Shown: piece after piece, positions 1 through 9,116 of the stretch | How the letters are laid out: each line of letters begins with the position of its first letter | Numbering within the stretch: position 1 is the first letter of the stretch | Assembly (NCBI RefSeq): GCF_030696055.1 | Contig: NZ_JAUYNP010000297.1 | Location: 1 to 42,089 of the forward strand | Direction of reading: 5' to 3' | Origin: Pseudomonas sp. | GTDB lineage: Bacteria > Pseudomonadota > Gammaproteobacteria > Pseudomonadales > Pseudomonadaceae | Length of the DNA stretch: 42,089 bases | Notes under the pieces: model-generated | Told to the model about the DNA's origin: nothing | The model's database searches: none | Seen by the model: the letters and a program-made list of their open reading frames with translations, nothing else | Program-made: the position numbers and the translations under genes

Positions 1-354
1 ATGATTAAAATTGGCTCTTGTGTAATGTTTGGCCCAAGTGTGACGCTTTTATGTGGTGACCATGAGATTCGTGAAGTGGGCGCTCCAATGTATTTTGCAA
101 AGAAGACAGGGTTGTCGGGATCTTCCGGCATTACTATCCAAAATGATGTATGGGTGGGTGCGAATGTCACCATATTAAAAGGCGTTACGGTCGGTGAGGG
201 CGTCATAATTGCTGCGGGTAGTGTGGTTACTAAGTCGATACCCAGTTACTCTGTTGCTGCTGGGGTGCCTGCAAAGGTAATAAAGCAAAGGTTCAGTGAA
301 GAAGATTTGAAACGACACAAAACTGCTTTAAAAACACGAGGCTTTTGCCCTTGA
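1..354 (+). CDS. Hexapeptide-repeat O-acetyltransferase, 5'-truncated by window edge
   Basis: The 117 visible residues form the C-terminal part of a left-handed beta-helix acyltransferase of the WbbJ/CatB/Vat type. Hexapeptide-like turns run through residues 48-75 (IQNDVWVGANVTILKGVTVG) and end in the usual AAGVPAKVIK tail. A histidine in GDHE (about residue 21) sits where the family has its catalytic His. Relatives are usually 150-210 residues, and the ATG lies exactly at base 1, so the true start is probably outside the window. It would transfer an acetyl group from acetyl-CoA to a sugar, here probably an O-antigen residue, in the cytoplasm. Its stop codon overlaps the start of the flippase gene. 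The DNA is AT-rich like the next three genes. Confidence 0.8.
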   Translation: MIKIGSCVMFGPSVTLLCGDHEIREVGAPMYFAKKTGLSGSSGITIQNDVWVGANVTILKGVTVGEGVIIAAGSVVTKSIPSYSVAAGVPAKVIKQRFSEEDLKRHKTALKTRGFCP

Positions 355-1565
355 TTCGCGGATTAATTTACGTTGGAGGGGTTGGCGGTTCAAGACTCTT
401 GCTGATTTTGCTTGGGGCTATTATTGCTAACATTTTCGGGGAGTCAGAATATGCCAGTTATGTTCTGTTTCTGACGTTGTCAAATATTGTGACTAGTTTT
501 TCGTTAATGGGCGTTGTTCCTCGGATTTTATCGCTTGCTGTTGGAGATGAGCGAGCATTGGCAGCGGGCTTGTTAAGAGGGTCTATTGCAAATTTTATGG
601 TTGCACTTGCAATAGTGATTTTTGCTTATTTATTTGATATTGGTTTTTCTAAAGCTTTTTTGGATGATAGTGGTTTAGCGTTAATTTCTATTGTTCTTTA
701 TAGTTTTGGATTTGTTTTTATTTCTTTATTGTCGGCACTTTGGAATCAGGGGCGAAGGCATCATTTGGCTGGTGGTCTATGGCTTTTTACTAGTGTTTTT
801 GCATTTTGTGTAGCTGGCGGGATTGCTCTATTTGGTGTTGATAATTATAGTTCAATCATTTTTTCTACAGTTTGGGCGGTATGTGGTGTTTGTGCGGGAT
901 TGAATCTTTATCTGCTTGGTTTTTTTGGTGCTAATGCGGAGAGTTTTTCTATAAGCGCTAAGCGTCTTGCAAGCGCTATGCTTGGCACTATGTATAGTGG
1001 ATTGTTTGGGCTTCCATTCTTGATTGTGTTTTTTTGGCTGGGTGTGAGCCTCAACGCAGAAATACAAATTATTGATAAGTCAGCATTCTTCTTAGGATTT
1101 CAACTGTTTGCGATTGCGACATTTTTGCCTGGTGTTCTCGGTGGTGTTTTCGTGCCTAAGTTCGCGCAAGAAACAGGTGCAGCCAAAATTAAAATGATCA
1201 AGAGCTTAAGTTTGGTATATGCAGCTATTGGTGGAGGCTGGGTCCTGCTTGTGTGGTTCGCGTTACCTGTTTTGTTTAAATTTTATGGGGTTTCCCACAC
1301 TAACTACACAGTTTATATAGTGATTTTGTGGCAGGTAGCAGGGGCTATTGCTGCATTAGGGGCTATTCAGAATCAATTGTTGGTTTCTCGTGGTAAATAC
1401 TCATTCTTGCTGTTCGGCGGAGGGGTATGGGCAGTGCTTGCGACTGCTGTCCCCATGCTTGTTCAGGATAAAATGTTAGGGGCGGTTTTTGGGGTTTTGG
1501 TGGCATATATTGCTCTGCAGTTGATATATTGGTCTGAAAATAGGAAGCGAAATGCCGAACTCTAA
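351..1565 (+). CDS. O-antigen flippase-like membrane protein (Wzx type)
   Basis: This is an integral membrane protein of about 404 residues made almost entirely of hydrophobic segments (roughly 10-12 helices), of the size and style of Wzx/MATE-like polysaccharide flippases. No short motif proves the family; the call rests on topology plus position between an acyltransferase, a glycosyltransferase and a Wzy-like gene. It would flip the undecaprenyl-linked repeat unit across the inner membrane. There is no ATG start: TTG codons occur at 345 and 351. GAGG at 338-341 is spaced 9 bases from the TTG at 351, which I prefer. The 3' end overlaps the next gene by 14 bases. AT-rich codon use marks it as part of the horizontally exchanged section. 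Confidence 0.72.
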   Translation: MIRGLIYVGGVGGSRLLLILLGAIIANIFGESEYASYVLFLTLSNIVTSFSLMGVVPRILSLAVGDERALAAGLLRGSIANFMVALAIVIFAYLFDIGFSKAFLDDSGLALISIVLYSFGFVFISLLSALWNQGRRHHLAGGLWLFTSVFAFCVAGGIALFGVDNYSSIIFSTVWAVCGVCAGLNLYLLGFFGANAESFSISAKRLASAMLGTMYSGLFGLPFLIVFFWLGVSLNAEIQIIDKSAFFLGFQLFAIATFLPGVLGGVFVPKFAQETGAAKIKMIKSLSLVYAAIGGGWVLLVWFALPVLFKFYGVSHTNYTVYIVILWQVAGAIAALGAIQNQLLVSRGKYSFLLFGGGVWAVLATAVPMLVQDKMLGAVFGVLVAYIALQLIYWSENRKRNAEL

Positions 1566-2682
1566 GAGATCCTTCGATAAGGCAAATATATTTTTTTTAG
1601 CCAACCCTTATAGTCCACATGTGCGGCATTGGGAATGCCTGCTCGGTTATGGTAGTCGGAAAATGGCCGTAATTACAGCCCATAGAGCTAAGAGCGACCC
1701 TCTTGTATCTGTACCTGTTTATAATTTATTGCCTGGGGTTTTAGATAAGATACCTTTTGTTCTGCGTTATATTCTTTTGGGGTTGTATATTCGATTTTTT
1801 TGCAATAAAAAAACAATCCCTTTTGTTCATGCTCACAATACATCTGGGTACGGACTGTCTGCTCTGCTTTCTGGTCGCCCTTACATAGTTACAACATATG
1901 GTAGTGAGATATTTGATTCCCAGGCCAGAGGGTGGCTTTATTGCGTGGTTATTCGTGCAATTTTAAGGAAGGCTACTGCGATTACTTCTACTTCGCCAAA
2001 AATGACGGATTCATTGGTTCGGAGCTTTGGAGTTGATCGGACTAAGATTCATGAGTTTAGTCTTGGTGTCTCGAGTGCTTTCTTTTTCGATAAAATGAAT
2101 AGGCGTCGGATTAGAGAGAATCTTGGTTTTCATTTTGCCCCGGTCTGGATTGTGAACCGTCGAATTCATCCACTTTACCATACGATAGAGTTAGTTAAAG
2201 CATTCGCCAGCTTTCGTAAAACGACAGGTGTTGGATTTCTCATGGTGCTTGAGGGGGATTCAGATTCTGGCTATTTGGCTGAGGTTGAGCGTATCTGTGG
2301 TGAAGTCGATGGAGTTAAGTTGATTCGGGGTTTTATGGCGCAAGATGATTTACGTGGTTATCTATCCGCGGCAGATTTTTCGATTTCTGTACCTGAAAGC
2401 GATCAGTTATCTAGTTCAATTTTAGAGGGCGCCGTATGTGGGGCGATTCCGCTACTTGCAGACTTGGAGTCTTATGCGCCAGTTCGTGGGTTCAGTGTTT
2501 TGTTTAAGATACCGAATCCGGGTAGTGCTGGTAGCTATGATCTTGTATTTAAGCGATCTTACGAGATGATGTTGTCTGGTGATTATGAGTACTGTCGTCG
2601 TGATATGTTCGAAAAGTTGGGGAGGTTTACGATGGATGCTGCGCTGCCAGAGGTGAATGATTTGTATGGGCTGATCCGGTGA
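1552..2682 (+). CDS. Glycosyltransferase family 4
   Basis: A 376-residue GT-B fold glycosyltransferase. The N-terminal half has the acceptor-side pattern VHAHNTSGYGLSALL followed by VTTYGSEIF, common in GT4 enzymes of surface-polysaccharide loci. The C-terminal half has the E-x7-E type nucleotide-sugar signature around residues 280-300 (PESDQLSSSILEGAVCGAIP). It should add one sugar to the lipid-linked O-unit at the cytoplasmic membrane face; donor and acceptor cannot be read from sequence. ATG at 1552 lies inside the flippase gene, and its stop overlaps the GTG of the next gene (GTGA), so translation is probably coupled. Low GC like its left neighbours. Confidence 0.85.
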   Translation: MPNSKRSFDKANIFFLANPYSPHVRHWECLLGYGSRKMAVITAHRAKSDPLVSVPVYNLLPGVLDKIPFVLRYILLGLYIRFFCNKKTIPFVHAHNTSGYGLSALLSGRPYIVTTYGSEIFDSQARGWLYCVVIRAILRKATAITSTSPKMTDSLVRSFGVDRTKIHEFSLGVSSAFFFDKMNRRRIRENLGFHFAPVWIVNRRIHPLYHTIELVKAFASFRKTTGVGFLMVLEGDSDSGYLAEVERICGEVDGVKLIRGFMAQDDLRGYLSAADFSISVPESDQLSSSILEGAVCGAIPLLADLESYAPVRGFSVLFKIPNPGSAGSYDLVFKRSYEMMLSGDYEYCRRDMFEKLGRFTMDAALPEVNDLYGLIR

Positions 2683-3938
2683 AAATTCAAGTTTCTGATT
2701 CTTTTCTTTCTTGGATTGTTGCGATTGTGTTTCTCTTACCGCTATCGATAAGTGGTGGCGGTGTATCAGGTAAGCCGATTGATTTTGTTTTGTCTGATCT
2801 AGTGTTAGTGGGTTTTTATCTGTTTTCGATTTTCGGGTTATTAGTTCGAGGTTCGGCTGCTTTTCCTGATGGGCTGGTTACGTATATTGCTTCTTTCATT
2901 GTAATGTATTGTGCTGTTCTGGCAATTTTTGGCGTCATGTTTTCTGGCGATGTTTTACCGATTTTCTCAATGTTTAAATTTATCAAGCCCTTTTTCTTTA
3001 TTGGTATGGGGTGGTGGTGGGCTAAAGCTTTCGGCTATAACGGTGTTTGTCGAATGGCATATGTCGCTGGCTTTGTATTGGTTGGTATATTTTTTTCTGA
3101 TTTGGTTTATGGTGATTTTCCACATGGGTGTGGCGTTGAGGGGCGGTGGGGAGGTTGTGTTGGGGGATATGAAGTTTATGGGTTCCCGAACTCTGCAGCC
3201 TCTTTTATTGTTATCTTGCTGGTTTTTGTCCTTTCTGCTTATTTTGCTCGGCTGCGTGGTCAGTTGTTTTTTATTTCTACCGCTTTTCTTGCGGTTATAC
3301 TGGGGGTGTTAAGTCTCTCAAGAGCTGCGTGGATATTCATAGCTTGGGTTTTTTTAATTTGGATTCTTCTAGATGGGTATAGAATGTTGGTGGCTCCATC
3401 AAGGTCGATCGGCATCGTATTCCTTGTTTTTTTCTTGGTTGGTATTTCTCTTTTGTTTTTAATGGGAGGGGATTTGATTGCTGGTGTTTTGAATAAATTC
3501 TCTTTTTCGATGGAGCGCAGTGATGTGACTTCGGGGCGAGCAGATATTTGGATGCGAGCCCTTGATTTAATTTCGCAAAAACCATTGTTCGGGTACTATT
3601 TTGAATCATTTTCTAGGTATATGCCAGGGTTTGATACGCCGCATAATCAGTATCTAGAGTGGTTGTACAAAATAGGCTTTGTGGGGCTGGTGCTTTTATT
3701 TGTGCTTTTTTTGCTCGCGGTTGCCTCAGTGGTGCAGGTTTATCAAAGTACTCCTGTATACAGCCGGCAAGCAATTGCGATGTTGAGTTTTGGTGGTTTT
3801 TTTGGTGTTCTAATTAATGGGCTTTTTCAACCGATTATTAGTTTTTCTTTGGTCGGAAATTTACTGATGCTTTGTATTGGGGCTGTTGCCTATTTTGCAA
3901 AGTCAAGATGGATTGAGCGTGAGGGTGTCATCAGATGA
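2679..3938 (+). CDS. O-antigen polymerase/ligase family protein (Wzy-like)
   Basis: A 419-residue polytopic membrane protein with about 10-12 hydrophobic segments. A large loop near residues 270-330 carries the Wzy_C/O-antigen ligase pattern: SGRADIWMRALDLI, then PLFGYYFESF, then DTPHNQYLEWLYKIGFVGL. The HNQYL motif with conserved Arg in SGR is typical of polymerases and ligases that use undecaprenyl-linked glycans in the periplasm. Location inside the O-unit assembly operon favours the polymerase Wzy over the ligase WaaL. Start is GTG at 2679 overlapping the previous stop; its own end overlaps the ATG of the oxidoreductase gene. AT-rich. Confidence 0.8.
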   Translation: MKIQVSDSFLSWIVAIVFLLPLSISGGGVSGKPIDFVLSDLVLVGFYLFSIFGLLVRGSAAFPDGLVTYIASFIVMYCAVLAIFGVMFSGDVLPIFSMFKFIKPFFFIGMGWWWAKAFGYNGVCRMAYVAGFVLVGIFFSDLVYGDFPHGCGVEGRWGGCVGGYEVYGFPNSAASFIVILLVFVLSAYFARLRGQLFFISTAFLAVILGVLSLSRAAWIFIAWVFLIWILLDGYRMLVAPSRSIGIVFLVFFLVGISLLFLMGGDLIAGVLNKFSFSMERSDVTSGRADIWMRALDLISQKPLFGYYFESFSRYMPGFDTPHNQYLEWLYKIGFVGLVLLFVLFLLAVASVVQVYQSTPVYSRQAIAMLSFGGFFGVLINGLFQPIISFSLVGNLLMLCIGAVAYFAKSRWIEREGVIR

Positions 3939-6070
3939 GGCAGGTACTTCAGTTATTAGATAGCGGTGAAACTTTATTGTGCTCCGCGCCGACACCATTC
4001 CAGTCTTCCGGGAGTCTTTTAATATCGACGAGACAAACACTAATTTCCGCCGGTACCGAGCGAATGCTTGTAGATTTTGGGAAAGCTTCTCTCCTTAAAA
4101 AAGCTCGCCAGCAGCCAGACAAAGTCAAAATGGTTCTGGAAAAGGTGCAGACAGATGGTCTGATGACCACCATCGAAGCAGTACAATCCAAGTTAGCTCA
4201 ACCATTGCCGCTAGGTTACTGCAATGTTGGTGTTGTGGCGGAAGTTGGCAAGGGTGTCGAGGGTTTTCAAATCGGTGACCGAGTTGTGTCCAATGGCCCG
4301 CATGCCGATGTAGTGAAAGTATCGAAAAATCTCTGCGCCCGTATTCCGGATAATGTGGATGATGAGTCGGCCTCCTTCGTCGTGGTCGCCAGTATCGGCC
4401 TGCAGGGCATCCGCCTGGCCCAGCCAACCCTGGGTGAAGCCTTTGTCGTCACTGGCGCGGGGCTGATCGGTCTGCTCACTGTTCAGTTACTACGCGCCCA
4501 TGGCTGTCGTGTGTTGGCCATCGACTTCGATGAATCCAAGTTGGAGCTAGCTCGCCAGTTTGGTGCAGTTACCTGCAACCCTGGCAAAGGTGAAGATCCG
4601 GTTGCTGCCGGCATGACCTTTAGCCGAGGCCAGGGCGTCGATGGGGTGATCATTACGGCTTCGACTAAGGCCAGCGACCCGGTTACGCAAGCAGCACGCA
4701 TGAGCCGTAAGCGTGGGCGCATCATCCTGGTTGGCGTCACGGGGTTGGAACTGAACCGTTCCGACTTCTATGAGAAAGAGCTGACCTTCCAGGTGTCCTG
4801 TTCCTACGGCCCGGGCCGTTACGATCCTGCTTACGAGGAAAAAGGACAGGACTATCCGTTGGGTTTTGTGCGTTGGACTGAGCAGCGCAACTTCGAGGCG
4901 GTGCTGGACATGCTTGCCTGCGGCCAATTAGACGTCAAGCCGCTGATCACCCACCGTTTTGCCTTTGAAGACGCGCCCCAGGCCTACCAGACCCTGACCG
5001 AAGACAAGTCGGGCCTCGGCATTCTCCTGGAGTACCGCTCGGATGTGGCTGAACGGACCATCCGGCAAGTAACCTTGAATTCGTCTGCTAGTTTCAATGC
5101 CCAGCGTCCGGTGATGGGCTTTATCGGTGCAGGCAACTATGCCTCGCGCATGCTAATTCCGGCATTCAAGGCGTCTGGTGCGCAATTTCATACCATTGTA
5201 ACTGCGGGTGGTATCAATGGTGTGATTCATGGTGAGAAAGCCGGCTTTGCCGAAGCCTCCACCGATATGGGCGCAATGCTGGCCAATCCAACGATCAATA
5301 CTGTGGCTATCGTTACCCAGCATGACACCCATGCGCGTTTTGTCGGCCTTGCACTGCAAGCCGGTAAGCATGTGTTCGTTGAAAAGCCGTTGGCCATTGC
5401 TCATGCGGAACTTGATGAGGTGCAAACCGCCTACAACGAGGCGCATGCCAGCGGCTCGGGTCCGCAGCTGATGGTGGGCTTCAACCGCCGCTTCTCGCCG
5501 CAGGTGCAGAAGATGAAGGCGCTGTTGCAAGCGGTCAAAGAGCCCAAGTCGTTCATCATGACCATGAACGCTGGCGCCATCCCGGCTAGCCACTGGACGC
5601 AGGACAATGCAGTCGGTGGCGGTCGTATCATTGGTGAAGCCTGCCACTTCATAGACTTGATGCGTTTCCTCACCGGAAGCAAGATCGTCTCTATTCAAGC
5701 GCGGCGCATGGGTGATACCCCTGGCGTAGAAATCACCGAAGACAAGGCCTCTATCACCCTTGGTTTCGAGGATGGCTCCTTTGGCACCATCCTCTATCTG
5801 GCCAATGGTGCTGCAAGCTTTCCGAAAGAGCGCGTCGAAGTGTTTGCGGCCGGTCGCGTTCTGCAACTGGATAACTTCCGCAAGCTCAAGGGCTTCGGTT
5901 GGCCGGGGTTCAGCAAGCTCAATCTATGGAAGCAGGACAAGGGTCAGAATGCTTGCGCCGCCACTTTCCTGGAAGCCATCGAGCAGGGTACTGCAGCCAT
6001 TCCCGTGGATGAAATCTTCGAGGTGGCGCGTGTTACCATAGAAGTAGCCGAGCTTCTGCGTAACCAATGA
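3935..6070 (+). CDS. Two-domain oxidoreductase: MDR-type dehydrogenase fused to Gfo/Idh/MocA domain
   Basis: At 711 residues this is twice the length of a single dehydrogenase. Residues ~1-370 are a medium-chain dehydrogenase with GVVAEVGKGVEGFQIGDRV and the NAD(P)-binding VTGAGLIGLLTVQLL; the classical catalytic zinc ligands are not obvious. Residues ~390-711 are a Gfo/Idh/MocA domain with Rossmann motif GFIGAGNYASRML and the signature EKPLA (about residue 487), plus a C-terminal segment with GGGRIIGEACHFIDLMRFL. Both halves look intact, so it may catalyse two redox steps on one nucleotide sugar or glycan. It overlaps the heparinase-like gene by ATGA, implying joint function. Composition changes from AT-rich to GC-rich within its first ~450 bases. 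Substrate unknown. Confidence 0.85.
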   Translation: MRQVLQLLDSGETLLCSAPTPFQSSGSLLISTRQTLISAGTERMLVDFGKASLLKKARQQPDKVKMVLEKVQTDGLMTTIEAVQSKLAQPLPLGYCNVGVVAEVGKGVEGFQIGDRVVSNGPHADVVKVSKNLCARIPDNVDDESASFVVVASIGLQGIRLAQPTLGEAFVVTGAGLIGLLTVQLLRAHGCRVLAIDFDESKLELARQFGAVTCNPGKGEDPVAAGMTFSRGQGVDGVIITASTKASDPVTQAARMSRKRGRIILVGVTGLELNRSDFYEKELTFQVSCSYGPGRYDPAYEEKGQDYPLGFVRWTEQRNFEAVLDMLACGQLDVKPLITHRFAFEDAPQAYQTLTEDKSGLGILLEYRSDVAERTIRQVTLNSSASFNAQRPVMGFIGAGNYASRMLIPAFKASGAQFHTIVTAGGINGVIHGEKAGFAEASTDMGAMLANPTINTVAIVTQHDTHARFVGLALQAGKHVFVEKPLAIAHAELDEVQTAYNEAHASGSGPQLMVGFNRRFSPQVQKMKALLQAVKEPKSFIMTMNAGAIPASHWTQDNAVGGGRIIGEACHFIDLMRFLTGSKIVSIQARRMGDTPGVEITEDKASITLGFEDGSFGTILYLANGAASFPKERVEVFAAGRVLQLDNFRKLKGFGWPGFSKLNLWKQDKGQNACAATFLEAIEQGTAAIPVDEIFEVARVTIEVAELLRNQ

Positions 6071-7902
6071 CTATGCTGAAGGTAAGAGCTTCTACTGCAT
6101 TGGCATTGGGTCTGCCTAATCTGGCTAGGGCGATTTCTTATCGTCTGGGTGTCAGGATTGGCCTTAATGTGGTGCGGCGTTTGCGTGCTGATGTTCCACC
6201 TGCGCCATTCTTCCAGCCTGTAACAGTTACTGCGCTGGCTCTGCCACCGTTGCTGAACTGGCAGCAGACTGCTCGATTGTTCAGCTATTGGCCGTATGCG
6301 GTCGGCACGGCTGCGCCGGACTGGCACAGCAGTCCGCTGACGGGGGGGCGGGTTGAGCTTCCCGAGGCCGACTGGTGGCATATTCCCGACTTTGATCCGG
6401 CAGTCGGTGATATCAAGCTGATCTGGGAGGCTTCACGCTTCGATTGGGTACTGGCTTTTGCCCAGCATACCCGCGCTGGTGAAACCGCCTCCCTGGAGTG
6501 TCTGAACGTTTGGCTGAGTGACTGGTGCGCGCAGAACCCACCCTACAAAGGGGCGAACTGGAAGTGCGGGCAGGAAGCCTCCATCCGTGTGATGCATCTT
6601 GCCATGGCGGCATTGATTCTGGGGCAGGCCGAAGCATCGGCATCTGGCCTGTTGGAACTGGTGCGTCTGCATTTGCAGCGTATTGCACCGACCATTAGCT
6701 ATGCCATGGCGCAGGACAATAACCATGGCACTTCGGAAGCGGCTGCCTTGTTCATCGGGGGCAGTTGGTTGCTGTCCCAGGGCATGGCTGAGGGTGAGCG
6801 GTGGCAGCGGCTTGGCCGCAAGTGGTTGGAGAATCGTGCAGCACGCCTGATCGGTGCGGATGGCAGTTTCAGTCAATACTCGCTGAACTATCACCGCGTC
6901 ATGCTCGACACCTTCTGCATGGTTGAGGTGTGGCGTCGGTATCTGGACTTACCGCGTTTTTCCGCTCGCTGGTATGCGCGTTCTTTGGCAGCAGTGCAGT
7001 GGCAGCATGCCATGGTGAATGCTGAAACCGGAGATGGCCCGAATCTTGGCGCCAATGATGGGGCGCGGCTGCTGCAACTGACCGATACTGACTATCGTGA
7101 TTTCCGGCCTTCCGTGCAGTTGGCCATGGCACTGTTTGCCAATGCCCGCGCTTATGCCGAAGAGGGTACGTGGAATCTACCTTTAAGCTGGCTGGGTTTG
7201 GATCTGCCGAAAGCGGTAGCTGATCAGCCGGCTAGCCGGTTGTTCGACGACGGTGGTTTCGCTGTGCTGCGTCGAGGAACCGCTATGGTCATGCTGCGCT
7301 ATCCGCGTTTCCGTTTCCGCCCCAGTCAGGCCGACGCCCTGCATGTCGATCTGTGGCTTGGCGGTCGCAACCTTCTGCGTGATGCTGGAACCTTCAGCTA
7401 TAACACCGATCCGTTGTGGCTGGAGTACTTCCCCGGCACGGCTAGCCATAACACGGTGCAATTCGATGATCGCGACCAGATGCCTCGGCTAAGTCGCTTC
7501 CTGTTCGGCGACTGGCTCAAAACCTCGTACATCGAATCTTTGCATGAGCAGGATGGCGCAGCTACTTTTGCCGCCGGTTATCGGGATGGGCAGAAGGCCT
7601 GTCATAATCGCCATGTTCGTCTGAGCGCCAATGCTCTGCAGGTGGTGGATCAGATCGAGGGCTTCAAACATAAGGCAGTGCTGCGCTGGCGGCTCGAGCC
7701 TGGTCAGTGGCGAATCGAAGGCAATAGCCTGAGCAACGGTGAGCATGTTCTGGAGGTGCGGACTTCCATGCCAATCGTGCGTTATGAGCTGCTTCAGGGC
7801 TGGGAATCGCGCTATTACCTGGAGAAAAAACAAGTGCCGGTGCTGGAAATTGAAGTCCGCCAGCCGGGATCGCTGACAACGGAGTATCGCTGGGTCTCAT
7901 GA
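6067..7902 (+). CDS. Heparinase II/III-like protein (polysaccharide lyase fold)
   Basis: A 611-residue protein with an N-terminal alpha/alpha-toroid and a C-terminal beta-sandwich as in heparinase II/III and related alginate lyases. Candidate catalytic residues are Asn/His in QDNNHGTSEAA (~residue 218), Tyr/His in FSQYSLNYHRV (~275) and His in SQADALHVDLWLGG (~427). The N-terminus shows no convincing signal peptide, so it may act in the cytoplasm, unlike secreted lyases. It is translationally coupled to the two-domain oxidoreductase upstream and a GT4 gene downstream. Possible roles are a C5-epimerase- or lyase-like change on a uronic acid sugar or lipid-linked glycan, or clean-up of wrong polymer. 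The family is clear; the role here is inferred. Confidence 0.82.
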   Translation: MTMLKVRASTALALGLPNLARAISYRLGVRIGLNVVRRLRADVPPAPFFQPVTVTALALPPLLNWQQTARLFSYWPYAVGTAAPDWHSSPLTGGRVELPEADWWHIPDFDPAVGDIKLIWEASRFDWVLAFAQHTRAGETASLECLNVWLSDWCAQNPPYKGANWKCGQEASIRVMHLAMAALILGQAEASASGLLELVRLHLQRIAPTISYAMAQDNNHGTSEAAALFIGGSWLLSQGMAEGERWQRLGRKWLENRAARLIGADGSFSQYSLNYHRVMLDTFCMVEVWRRYLDLPRFSARWYARSLAAVQWQHAMVNAETGDGPNLGANDGARLLQLTDTDYRDFRPSVQLAMALFANARAYAEEGTWNLPLSWLGLDLPKAVADQPASRLFDDGGFAVLRRGTAMVMLRYPRFRFRPSQADALHVDLWLGGRNLLRDAGTFSYNTDPLWLEYFPGTASHNTVQFDDRDQMPRLSRFLFGDWLKTSYIESLHEQDGAATFAAGYRDGQKACHNRHVRLSANALQVVDQIEGFKHKAVLRWRLEPGQWRIEGNSLSNGEHVLEVRTSMPIVRYELLQGWESRYYLEKKQVPVLEIEVRQPGSLTTEYRWVS

Positions 7903-9116
7903 AAGTTCTGTATTTTCATCAACATTTCTCGACGCCCAACGGTGCCGTTGGTATTCGCTCCTATGAAATGGCTCGTCGCTTGCTGGCTCGTGGGCACCAG
8001 GTAACTATGGTCTGCGGTAGTTATGGGGGAGGGGAGACGGGACTGGCCTTGCCCTTCATTAACGGCCGTAGGCGCGGCACGGTCGATGGCATAGAGATCG
8101 TCGAGTTCGATCTTGCCTACTCCAACAGTGATGGCTTGGTTAAGCGGGCCATGACCTTTGTAAAGTTCGCTTTGCGCAGTATTGGGCTGGCGTTGACCGA
8201 ACACTATGACCTGGTGTTCGCCACCACTACGCCTCTGACTGCCGGCATCCCCGGTATTTTTGCGCGCTGGCTACGGGGTAAGCCGTTCGTGTTCGAGGTG
8301 CGTGACCTGTGGCCAGAACTTCCCAAGGCCATGGGTGTGATCCGCAACCCATTGGTGTTGGGCGCCTTGTCAATGCTGGAATGGGCAAGCTATCGCTCGG
8401 CTCACCGACTGATCGGCTTGTCGCCGGGTATCGTGGAGGGTATTGCCCACCGCGGTGTGCCGCAAGAGCGCATTGCCCTTGTTCCCAACGGCTGCGACCT
8501 GGGGATTTTCGCTGGTGAAGTGCAGCCTTGGCGCCCAGAACAGGTGAAGGCAGGCGACCTGCTCGCCGTCTTTGCTGGCACCCACGGTGTAGCCAATGGC
8601 CTAGATGCAGCGCTCGATGCTGCCGCCGAACTGAAGCGCCGTGGCCGCGATGACATCAAGTTGTTGCTGATCGGGCAGGGCAAACTCAAACCGGCTTTAC
8701 AGGCGCGGGCACAACGTGAGGCGTTGGAGGGAGTGGTATTTCATGACCCGGTTAATAAAGCGCATCTTGCAGGTTTGATGGCTGGTACGGATGTCGGTTT
8801 GCAGGTGCTGGCAAATGTGCCCGCATTCTACTTTGGTACCTCGCCTAATAAGTTCTTCGACTACATCGCAGCCGGCTTGCCGGTACTCAACAATTATCCC
8901 GGCTGGTTGGCAGGGATGATCCGCGACAATCAATGCGGCTTTTCAGTTGAGCCAGAAAGCCCTCATGCTTTTGCCGATGCCTTGGAGCGGGCCGCGAATG
9001 ACCGTGCGGCAGTTAAGGAGATGGGTAAGCGTAGCCGTGAGTTGGCCGAGCGAGAGTTTGATCGCGAACTGCTGGCGAATCGCTTTGTCGATTGGTTGGA
9101 GGGGGTTAAGCGGTGA
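7899..9116 (+). CDS. Glycosyltransferase family 4 (WbuB-like)
   Basis: A 405-residue GT-B enzyme. The N-terminus (MKVLYFHQHFSTPNGAVGIR) and segments PFVFEVRDLWPELPKAMG and YRSAHRLIGLSPGIVEGI are typical of the WbuB/L-fucosamine transferase-like group of GT4. The donor-binding region includes VPNGCDLGIF and, near residues 310-330, FGTSPNKFFDYIAAGLPVLN, the group's usual form of the E-x7-E site. It probably adds the second sugar to the product of the adjacent PglC-like transferase, because this pairing recurs in O-antigen loci; donor specificity is not readable. Start overlaps the previous stop (ATGA) and end overlaps the next start (GTGA). Confidence 0.87.
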   Translation: MKVLYFHQHFSTPNGAVGIRSYEMARRLLARGHQVTMVCGSYGGGETGLALPFINGRRRGTVDGIEIVEFDLAYSNSDGLVKRAMTFVKFALRSIGLALTEHYDLVFATTTPLTAGIPGIFARWLRGKPFVFEVRDLWPELPKAMGVIRNPLVLGALSMLEWASYRSAHRLIGLSPGIVEGIAHRGVPQERIALVPNGCDLGIFAGEVQPWRPEQVKAGDLLAVFAGTHGVANGLDAALDAAAELKRRGRDDIKLLLIGQGKLKPALQARAQREALEGVVFHDPVNKAHLAGLMAGTDVGLQVLANVPAFYFGTSPNKFFDYIAAGLPVLNNYPGWLAGMIRDNQCGFSVEPESPHAFADALERAANDRAAVKEMGKRSRELAEREFDRELLANRFVDWLEGVKR

